Origin: Desulfatitalea sp.
Lineage (GTDB): Bacteria; Desulfobacterota; Desulfobacteria; Desulfobacterales; Desulfosarcinaceae
Assembly (NCBI GenBank): GCA_013041835.1
Contig: JABDRH010000319.1
Location: 1-12,744, forward strand
Length of the DNA: 12,744 nt
Direction: 5' to 3'
The stretch's first letter is position 1, and each line of letters opens with the position of its first letter. The position numbers were made by a program, and so were the translations under genes. Of the stretch, positions 7,628-12,744 are shown piece by piece. The notes beneath the pieces are model-generated. The model had not been told where the DNA came from and did no database searches. It saw only the letters and a list, made by a program, of their open reading frames with translations.

Positions 7628-7643
7628 TGGCATAGCGATTGTA
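7628..7643 (+). promoter_or_regulatory. Sigma54 (-24/-12) promoter of the DUF362 gene
   Basis: TGGCATAGCGATTGTA matches the consensus TGGCACG-N4-TTGCW, with TGG and TTG in the correct register; the deviations are C to T in the -24 element and GC to GT in the -12 element. Transcription would begin near 7654, giving a leader of about 50 nt that contains the Shine-Dalgarno at 7687. AT-rich DNA (about 7565-7615) between palindrome and promoter is compatible with bending or looping. A divergent sigma54 activator next door supports it strongly. Confidence 0.7.
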
Positions 7644-7686
7644 ATAGCTGACATATTGATCTTGAAACTGAAAATTCACATAAACC

Positions 7687-7691
7687 AGGAG
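7687..7691 (+). promoter_or_regulatory. Shine-Dalgarno of the DUF362 gene
   Basis: AGGAG, 12 nt before ATG 7704, slightly long spacing. It supports 7704 rather than the in-frame TTG at 7656, which would lie almost on the predicted transcription start. Confidence 0.6.
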
Positions 7692-7703
7692 AAAACAAAT
7701 CCC

Positions 7704-8960
7704 ATGGCAAAATCAATTGTCTCCATCGCAAAGGGAACCGACGTTGAGAAGATGCTTCATGAACTGCTCTCGCCTTTGGGGGGCGTCCGCTCGCTCATCA
7801 AACCGAAATCAAGGGTGGTATTAAAACCCAATGCAGGTCATGTGTCCCCGGCTGAAACCAGTGTGAACACCAATCCTGAATTGATCGCCGCCTTGATCAA
7901 GGAAATTCGCAAGGCCGAACCCAAGGAAATTATTGTGGCCGAAGCGGCCGCGGTGGGCTGTGATACCATGGAGTGCCTGCGGGTCAGCGGCATTTTAAAG
8001 GCAGCCGAAGACGCAGGCGTGGACCGCGTCATCGATATCAAATCGGACAAGGATCTGATCAATATCCCCATCCGGGACGCCATTTCCGATTTGAAAAAGG
8101 TGCGGCTCCCCAGATTCCTTTTGGAGGCCGAACATCTCGTCAATGTGCCAATTTTTAAATCCCATTGCAGCATGGTTTTCACTTGCGCCCTTAAAAACAT
8201 GAAGGGTGTCGTTCAGGATAAAGTGCACTATCAGATGCACCAGACAGACCTTGCAGCCGCCATGATGGACTTGTGGTCCGTGATAAAAGCGGATCTGAAT
8301 ATCGCGGATCTCATCAGACCGGCTGAAGGATTCGGTCCCCACAGCACGATCCCCGCCAAATTTGACTGCCTGATCGCGGGAAGGGATCCGGTGGCGGTGG
8401 ATGCCACGGCCTGCCGAATGGTGGGGCTGGATGTCGATAATGTGGCCTACTTTAATGCTGCCAGGCAAAGAGGAATTGGGGTATTTGAGCAGGATCTGAT
8501 CGAAGTGAAGGGAAAGTCCATCGAAGAAGTTTACAGACCCCTCTGGTTGCCCTATATGGAAGGATTTGAAAAATATCCTGAATATAAAATTGATACCGAA
8601 GGTGCTTGCAGCAGTTGTTTGTCACTGGTGGGGCTGACCATGGAAAAACTCAAGGCCTTGGGCGAGTATGAGAAAAACAAGGACATTCACGTATTCGTGG
8701 GGCGAAAGAAGGAGATCCCCGAGGGATTGGACCCGGAAAAGGTTCTTTTATTCGGTGACTGTCTGAAAAAGTTCCACAGCAAAGGCATATTGGCGGAAGG
8801 GTGTCCCCCGCTTGAACCGCATCCATTGTGGGCCATCGTGGACCGAAAAAGCTATTCCGGGATGGGACCGGGTTTTCGAGAAAGGATGGCTGAAGAGGGG
8901 CCTCCATTCGAGGCATACATGGAACAATTGAAAAAGGAAAAACAGGCGGAAGAAAAATAG
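7704..8960 (+). CDS. DUF362 domain-containing protein with C-terminal cysteine motif
   Basis: A 418-aa cytoplasmic protein with a DUF362 core at about residues 30-265. Features are RVVLKPNAG (37-45), NTNPELIAALIKEI (55-68), VNVPIFKSHCS (147-156), the signature CALKNMKGVV (161-170), IRPAEGFGPHS (204-214) and AGRDPVAVDATACRMVGLD (225-243). DUF362 members are often fused to ferredoxin domains, but none is seen here. Instead a separate C-terminal region (about 290-380) carries ACSSC (Cys302, Cys305), LLFGDC (Cys353) and AEGCPP (Cys367). These four cysteines could bind an Fe-S cluster or zinc. The tail is charged and helical. There is no signal peptide or membrane segment. It is a single-gene unit between a sigma54 promoter and a terminator. 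The biochemical function of this family is not established, and I cannot name the reaction. The start was chosen from the Shine-Dalgarno and the promoter position. Confidence 0.88.
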   Translation: MAKSIVSIAKGTDVEKMLHELLSPLGGVRSLIKPKSRVVLKPNAGHVSPAETSVNTNPELIAALIKEIRKAEPKEIIVAEAAAVGCDTMECLRVSGILKAAEDAGVDRVIDIKSDKDLINIPIRDAISDLKKVRLPRFLLEAEHLVNVPIFKSHCSMVFTCALKNMKGVVQDKVHYQMHQTDLAAAMMDLWSVIKADLNIADLIRPAEGFGPHSTIPAKFDCLIAGRDPVAVDATACRMVGLDVDNVAYFNAARQRGIGVFEQDLIEVKGKSIEEVYRPLWLPYMEGFEKYPEYKIDTEGACSSCLSLVGLTMEKLKALGEYEKNKDIHVFVGRKKEIPEGLDPEKVLLFGDCLKKFHSKGILAEGCPPLEPHPLWAIVDRKSYSGMGPGFRERMAEEGPPFEAYMEQLKKEKQAEEK

Positions 8961-8992
8961 CACGAGATAGATAACTTCAATGATGCAAAAAT

Positions 8993-9088
8993 CGGAGGGT
9001 TTCAGAGTCAAGGCGCCGAGGGCGAAGCCGTAGTTAAACTACCGCGAACGCCTGGCAGCGCCGGATCTGGAGTCCTCCGGCTTTTTTT
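8993..9088 (+). terminator. Long imperfect palindrome ending in a T-run (REP-like element acting as terminator)
   Basis: The outer arms CGGAGG (8993-8998) and CCTCCG (9074-9079) enclose further pairing segments: TCAGA with a CTGGA-type partner, GGCGC (9012-9016) with GCGCC (9058-9062), and the centre GTAGTT-A-AACTAC (9030-9042). TTTTTTT (9082-9088) follows directly. The whole could fold into one long, interrupted hairpin downstream of the DUF362 stop. Its complexity is more like a dispersed intergenic palindromic repeat recruited as terminator than a simple terminator. Confidence 0.65.
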
Positions 9089-9100
9089 GCAGCCTAAGCT

Positions 9101-9129
9101 AAGGGTTCGGTCTATTCGACCGAACCCTT
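9101..9129. terminator. Perfect 12-bp hairpin between convergent genes
   Basis: AAGGGTTCGGTC and GACCGAACCCTT pair perfectly around a TATTC loop, 15 nt beyond the stop of the - strand hydrolase gene. T-runs on either side are poor (GGGGTTTACTTT on +, none on -), but the position between convergent genes and the stem stability make a bidirectional terminator or 3'-end barrier likely. Confidence 0.6.
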
Positions 9130-9143
9130 GGGGTTTACTTTCC

Positions 9144-10736
9144 TTACCAGGCGAGCAGATTCGGGTCATCCATATCTTGGGAAGGGTCATTGGCAACCGT
9201 TTTGCTTTCCGGTGGACTTGCGCCGTTCTCAACCCACTGCTCAAGATACATGAATGCTCTTTGGGCATAGGCTTGCATGGGCGTCAATTCCAGGTCCGCG
9301 TCTTCGTTCCCAGATACACCATCAAAGTTGAAATCTACCGCACCATCCGCATGGGCGTCGACATGAGGGCCGTTTTCGATGACATACAAGCGGTGAAGTC
9401 CTTTTCTTCCGTATTTTTCTACGGCCCGGCGGTACGCAAGTGAATGGGCATCTATGGCCAGAAGGCCGTCGGCGTCACCGACCAAGGTGATCATGGGCGC
9501 CTTGAACTCGGCGGTATTGGCATTGGCCAGCGCCCACTGGATACTTTCGGCAGTCCATCCGCCGTAACGGGCGTTTTCCAGCCACTGATAGAGCGCGGGG
9601 GGTGCCTCCGGCCGATTGGGATCATGGAAGCAACTGTAGGCGGCCGACTGTTCAAGATCGTGGCCCAGCAGTTCGGCCCGGTAAACATGGGAGATCAGGT
9701 TGAAATACCCGACGCCCCGCCACTGGGGCAACCCTTGGTCTTTGTAGTTGTCATAATTGGTGTTGTAATACCCCCAGAAGATATCCGAAGCACTGTTGAA
9801 GCCGGCCGCCGTCATTGGCCCGTGGGCGTCAGGATAGCGCGGCGTTTCCGCATACTGGGCCGGGGTGGTCAAGGTTTCAGGATCATAGGCCCATTTCATG
9901 GTCCGACAGGCCACGTCCATATGCCCGACCAGCGTTCGAGCCGCGTGGTACTCCTTGATGTCAACCGTCCCGTCCCGGTTTGCATCCAGAACCCGCGCAT
10001 CTGGAAAGTAGGTGCCCGACCAATCCAGGCCGCCATGGAAGACACGCCGCCAGCGCGGAAGGCTGTTGTCGATTTCAAGGGCGCGGCGGACCTGGTAGCC
10101 GCCATTGGAGAGTCCTGCCGCATAAATGCGTTTCACCCGTCGATAGGTGGCGACAGTCAAACGGTATCGCGCCCATTTGGCCATATCGTGCATCATCCGC
10201 CCCCAGTGCCGGGTGGGATGCGTTCCGGACAGCATGCTGACCCAACTGCTTTCCAGGCCTTTGTTTCCTGAAACGACGGCATAACCCGATGCCAGCAGCC
10301 AGGGCGCCAGAATCGTCTCGTTGGCGTATTCGTTTCCAAGTCCCGGTGTGCCGCATACCACCAGTTTTCCATTCCAGTCATCCGGCAACTTGAGGGTAAT
10401 CCACTGCCGACGTCCCTGGACATTTAAAATCCCGGTGGCTTCATAACCGGAGATGACCTGGTGCGGATGGAATAGGGAACTGTGCAACGGGTTGGACCGG
10501 ATGCGTCTGGCTTTCAGTTGCTCGCGTTCGGCAAGCGTGGCTGGATCCATGGTCCAGTAGTTGATATGGGCTAGTCCCCCGGCATCTCCGTGAACTGGAT
10601 AATACACGACATCGGCCTGATCGAGCCCGCGGGAAAGCCTTTGTGGATGTCTACAGGCATGGGCAGCCGCCACGCCAAAAAGGAAAACCGCCGAAAAACC
10701 GATGACACTGATGCACTCGATCCATTGCGTCCTCAT
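9144..10736 (-). CDS. Exported alpha/beta-fold serine hydrolase with EF-hand-like calcium loops
   Basis: A 530-aa secreted or periplasmic esterase-like enzyme. The N-terminus has a signal peptide: a basic start, a hydrophobic stretch at about 11-25 and a likely signal peptidase I site after AHA27. The Cys at 28 is not in a convincing lipobox. The nucleophile elbow is AAGLSNGGYQ with Ser210. A plausible catalytic Asp lies in LVGDADGLL (Asp421 or Asp423) and the His in ENGPHVD (His458), in the right order for the fold. Between Ser and Asp sits DANRDGTVDIKE (251-262), a perfect 12-residue EF-hand loop. A second DxNxDG loop is at 468-479, shortly after the His, so calcium probably stabilises the fold. 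The general layout recalls tannase/feruloyl-esterase-like and polyhydroxyalkanoate-oligomer hydrolases, but the substrate is not determinable. AGAGG-type purine-rich sequence precedes ATG 10736. It is monocistronic and convergent with the DUF362 gene. The fold call is good, the specificity open. Confidence 0.82.
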   Translation of the reverse strand: MRTQWIECISVIGFSAVFLFGVAAAHACRHPQRLSRGLDQADVVYYPVHGDAGGLAHINYWTMDPATLAEREQLKARRIRSNPLHSSLFHPHQVISGYEATGILNVQGRRQWITLKLPDDWNGKLVVCGTPGLGNEYANETILAPWLLASGYAVVSGNKGLESSWVSMLSGTHPTRHWGRMMHDMAKWARYRLTVATYRRVKRIYAAGLSNGGYQVRRALEIDNSLPRWRRVFHGGLDWSGTYFPDARVLDANRDGTVDIKEYHAARTLVGHMDVACRTMKWAYDPETLTTPAQYAETPRYPDAHGPMTAAGFNSASDIFWGYYNTNYDNYKDQGLPQWRGVGYFNLISHVYRAELLGHDLEQSAAYSCFHDPNRPEAPPALYQWLENARYGGWTAESIQWALANANTAEFKAPMITLVGDADGLLAIDAHSLAYRRAVEKYGRKGLHRLYVIENGPHVDAHADGAVDFNFDGVSGNEDADLELTPMQAYAQRAFMYLEQWVENGASPPESKTVANDPSQDMDDPNLLAW

Positions 10737-10963
10737 CTTTTTCCGCCTCTTCCTGTCGGGAGTAAAAGTTGATGAAGGTAAGGATGTTTTGCGTATTCAA
10801 GTCCAATGGAAAGCCGGGTGCGGGAAATTCGCCTGTCCGGTTTGATAAGGGGGCGTGGATGCCATCCCCACACCATAGCATGTCCTGGATCAGCGCACCA
10901 CCACATACCGTACCCATGGCAGATTTTGGGACAAGGCCGGGTATCGACATCCCAACGAAATTT

Positions 10964-10979
10964 TGGCACTGTCGCTGCC
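10964..10979 (+). promoter_or_regulatory. Orphan sigma54-like -24/-12 element
   Basis: TGGCACTGTCGCTGCC has an exact TGGCAC and an N5 spacer before CTGCC, keeping the invariant GG and GC in the correct register. The nearest downstream gene, tetR, starts 375 bp away and has its own sigma70 promoter. It may start a non-coding RNA or be a chance match; no activator palindrome was identified nearby. Confidence 0.3.
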
Positions 10980-11206
10980 CTAAAAAGCAAGTTCCTATCT
11001 TTTCGGATCAATGCGTGTTTACACTGCAAGAAGTGAAAAAATGGCCTATGACCGACCCGATTCTAAAGTTCGCCGTTTGTTCATTCCTCTGAGCAGCGCC
11101 CTAATTCGGTAATCTCAATACCCGCAATTGTTTTTTTGCAGCATGGGGGGGCAACCCGCCTAAATTCGTCGTTGGTTGTCCCGTAACCTTTTGCCTTTTC
11201 CAATTT

Positions 11207-11224
11207 TCCGACTTTCGAGTCGGA
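11207..11224. other. TCCGACT-TTCG-AGTCGGA hairpin upstream of tetR
   Basis: A perfect 7-bp stem with a TTCG loop, followed by TTTCTGC and, 10 nt on, a T6 run. It sits about 70 bp upstream of the tetR -35 box. It could terminate transcription entering from the left, or be a protein-binding dyad. Confidence 0.4.
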
Positions 11225-11293
11225 TTTCTGCACTGATTTTTTGAACGAATTCATATCTATCCAGAATAGTGAAAAAAATTACAATATATTTTG

Positions 11294-11322
11294 TTGACAA
11301 CGGGTGGTTTGAAGGCTATCTT
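11294..11322 (+). promoter_or_regulatory. Sigma70 promoter of tetR
   Basis: TTGACA (11294-11299), a 17-bp spacer and TATCTT (11317-11322). An A/T-rich stretch just upstream (about 11270-11293) resembles an UP element. The predicted start at about 11329 gives a leader of about 26 nt. A TetR operator would be expected at or near here, but no clear dyad overlaps the promoter. Confidence 0.75.
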
Positions 11323-11354
11323 TCCGACGTTTAATTCGAAAGTGGGTTGCTCAG

Positions 11355-11987
11355 ATGCTGCTTGACAAACGTACTGCCAAGGCCAACGGAATCGTCCAGG
11401 CCGCCGTGCTGCTTTTTGGTAAAAAAGGTTACGCCTTTACCAGTGTAGAGGAAATCGCCGCCGCCGCAGGCGTGGGCAAGAGCACGGTCTATGACTATTA
11501 CAAAAATAAGGAAGCGCTATTCAAGGCCGCCGTCATTTCGGCCGCCGAGCGAAAACTATCCGATTTAAAGGCCATCACCAGCAGCACCGACGATCCGCTG
11601 GAACGTATGAAACGGATCACCGAGATGTACCTGGCCTCCGATCGGTCAGAGTGCTCCGGCTTATCCAAGCTTTTTGTAGAGGTTTTGTCCCAGACCCAGT
11701 TGCAGGGCGGCGTTTTTTTTAATCAGCGTCATATGATTCAGAAAGTTTATCAACGCATGATTCGCACCGTCTTGGACCTGCTGCTCGAGGGCGTATCCAT
11801 GAGAAAACTGCGGCCAGACATCGCCCGCCATGCCGAGATGATCACCATCAATTTTTTTGCCTTTCTGGACGGCCTGACCATGCAAAGCATGATCGCCGGC
11901 GACCATATCGATATGCGCGAACAGGCCGGCTTGTACCTGGAGCAATTGAAAGATATTTTGTTGCCGGGTCAAGGCATTGGGACATAG
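11355..11987 (+). CDS. TetR/AcrR family transcriptional regulator
   Basis: A 210-aa one-component regulator. The N-terminal DNA-binding domain (about 7-55) shows ANGIVQAAVLLFGKKGY for helix 1 and the helix-turn-helix TSVEEIAAAAGVGKSTVYDYYKNKEALF (29-56), the classic TetR signature. The rest is the helical ligand-binding and dimerisation domain, whose sequence is too variable to predict a ligand. It lies 131 bp upstream of an RND-type membrane fusion protein on the same strand, the standard arrangement for a repressor of an efflux operon that is relieved by the pump's substrate. A good sigma70 promoter lies directly upstream. A modest purine-rich site (AAAGTGGG) is 8 nt before ATG 11355. Regulation of the efflux genes is inferred from position. 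Confidence 0.93.
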   Translation: MLLDKRTAKANGIVQAAVLLFGKKGYAFTSVEEIAAAAGVGKSTVYDYYKNKEALFKAAVISAAERKLSDLKAITSSTDDPLERMKRITEMYLASDRSECSGLSKLFVEVLSQTQLQGGVFFNQRHMIQKVYQRMIRTVLDLLLEGVSMRKLRPDIARHAEMITINFFAFLDGLTMQSMIAGDHIDMREQAGLYLEQLKDILLPGQGIGT

Positions 11988-12099
11988 CGCCGATATAGAT
12001 AATGATCGCATGCGTCCTCATACTCGGATCGTCGGACGTGTGTAGGCTTTCGTTCGCGTATCAATAACGACCATCAATCTTTCCCACAAGACCGGGAAA

Positions 12100-12104
12100 A
12101 GGAG
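12100..12104 (+). promoter_or_regulatory. Shine-Dalgarno of the membrane fusion protein gene
   Basis: AGGAG, 14 nt before ATG 12119, longer than ideal. The next in-frame ATG (12185) has no ribosome site, so 12119 is preferred. The 131-bp spacer from tetR contains an 8-bp palindrome CGCATGCG (about 12007-12014) but no clear promoter, so the gene may be read from the tetR promoter. Confidence 0.45.
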
Positions 12105-12118
12105 CATCGTAACGGACA

Positions 12119-12744
12119 ATGGAAACCAACGACAAAACGAATTCGGTTGCGCCGGACCCATCGGCGTCGCGACCCCGACCCACCATGCTGCACCGACTCA
12201 TTCACAATATGCCTTTAGTGGTATTGGTGGTGCTGGCCTCCGTGGTGGTGATGTTGTTTGGCATGATCCGCTCTGAAGGCAAGGAGATCGACGCCCGCAA
12301 AGCGGCCGAGAAGGGAACGCACCGGCCGGCCACCAACGTGGTGGCCATGGAAATTACACCCCAACGGCTCAAAGAGCACATCAGCCTGCCCGGTCAAGCA
12401 AAGCCGTGGCTCTCTCTGACCGTGGTGGCCGAGGTGCCGGGCAAGATCGTGGAAAAAGCCGTGGCTCAGGGGGCCCGGGTCGACCAAGGCGATGTGTTGG
12501 CGCGCATTGATGCGCGCGACTATGCCAACGCCTACGCCTCGGCCACGGCTTCTTACGAGGTGGCCGTGTCCAACCAGAAACGGCTCAAGGCCCTGTTCGA
12601 CGACCGGGTGGCCACCCAGGCTCAGATTGACGACATCCAGGCGGTCGTGCGCACCAGCAAGGCAGCCATGGACAATGCCGCCCTGGATCTGGAACGCTGC
12701 ACCATCCGTGCGCCCATGGCCGGCGTGGTCAACCAGATTCCTGT
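12119..12744 (+). CDS. RND efflux periplasmic adaptor (membrane fusion protein, HlyD/AcrA type), 3' partial
   Basis: The frame is open from ATG 12119 to the window end (208 full codons), so only the N-terminal half or so is seen. Residues about 1-30 are polar and cytoplasmic, 31-50 (MPLVVLVVLASVVVMLFGMI) form one membrane anchor, and the rest is periplasmic. EVPGKIVEKAVAQGARVDQG (105-124) is the first half of the split lipoyl/biotinyl-like domain. It is followed by an alpha-helical hairpin (about 135-190) and RAPMAGVVNQIPV, the second half of the lipoyl-like domain. Adaptors of this kind link an inner-membrane RND pump to an outer-membrane TolC channel; the pump gene should follow beyond the window. 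Base composition matches its neighbours. An adaptor for an ABC-type exporter is the main alternative. Regulation by the upstream TetR protein is likely. Confidence 0.9.
   Translation, partial: METNDKTNSVAPDPSASRPRPTMLHRLIHNMPLVVLVVLASVVVMLFGMIRSEGKEIDARKAAEKGTHRPATNVVAMEITPQRLKEHISLPGQAKPWLSLTVVAEVPGKIVEKAVAQGARVDQGDVLARIDARDYANAYASATASYEVAVSNQKRLKALFDDRVATQAQIDDIQAVVRTSKAAMDNAALDLERCTIRAPMAGVVNQIP

Larger units (their letters stand above)
10737..11354. other. 618-bp intergenic region between hydrolase and tetR
   Basis: I see no credible protein gene here; open frames on both strands lack family motifs and ribosome sites. It holds an orphan sigma54-like sequence (10964), a 7-bp hairpin (11207), a poly-G tract of seven (about 11144-11151), an AT-rich segment and the tetR promoter (11294). 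The promoter of the hydrolase gene must lie at its left end, but no good -35/-10 pair is visible there. Confidence 0.5.

Noticed and set aside
7565..7640. IHF binding site between enhancer and sigma54 promoter
   Set aside because: The best match (AATCACCATTTGG) has at least two mismatches at conserved positions; only the AT-richness is clear.
7656..7703. TTG at 7656 as start of the DUF362 protein, adding 16 residues
   Set aside because: It lies almost at the predicted sigma54 transcription start, has no Shine-Dalgarno, and the added residues do not look like part of the domain; ATG 7704 with AGGAG is better.
10769..11092. 107-codon + strand and 98-codon - strand open frames in the gap before tetR
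   Set aside because: They overlap each other on opposite strands, have no good ribosome site or family features, and the sequence composition is non-coding in appearance. A decayed gene remnant cannot be excluded.
1..12744. tRNA genes, CRISPR arrays, insertion sequences, integrase or phage genes
   Set aside because: No tRNA-like cloverleaf, regularly spaced repeats, transposase motifs or terminal inverted repeats with target duplications were seen.

Overview
The window reads as chromosomal DNA of an anaerobic bacterium, most likely a sulfate-reducing Desulfobacterota (Desulfosarcina/Desulfatitalea-like). This is inferred from the combination of paired MoeA proteins (one fused to a periplasmic-binding-protein-like domain), a PAS-rich sigma54 activator without a receiver domain, a DUF362 protein and a deacetylase with a C-terminal cysteine extension. 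Coding DNA is moderately GC-rich and several intergenic regions are clearly AT-rich. There are no rRNA or tRNA genes, CRISPR arrays, insertion sequences or phage genes that I can support.

Layout. (1) Bases 1-2315, + strand: a histone-deacetylase-family protein whose first few codons lie off the window, then epmA, an EF-P lysyl-ligase-type enzyme. (2) Bases 2324-5493, - strand: two consecutive molybdopterin molybdotransferase genes, moeA and a moeA-PBP fusion, probably one transcription unit. The fusion gene converges on epmA with only 8 bp between the stop codons. (3) Bases 5616-8960: a PAS-PAS-AAA+-Fis sigma54 activator (-) facing away from a DUF362 protein (+). Between them lie an 18-bp palindrome and a good -24/-12 promoter, which together look like a self-contained sigma54 switch. 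(4) Bases 8961-9143: a long imperfect palindrome ending in a T-run, then a perfect 12-bp hairpin, separating DUF362 from the convergent next gene. (5) Bases 9144-10736, - strand: an exported alpha/beta hydrolase carrying EF-hand-type calcium loops. (6) Bases 10737-11354: a 618-bp gap with an orphan sigma54-like site, a hairpin and a strong sigma70 promoter. (7) Bases 11355-12744, + strand: a TetR regulator and the start of an RND-type membrane fusion protein, the beginning of an efflux operon cut by the window end.

How they fit together. The two MoeA proteins would complete molybdenum/tungsten cofactor synthesis, possibly with different metals. The TetR/adaptor pair is a typical self-regulated efflux locus. 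The most interesting part is the sigma54 module: the activator has GAYTDA in place of GAFTGA at the sigma54-contact loop, and its apparent target is a DUF362 protein of unknown function with a four-cysteine C-terminal region.
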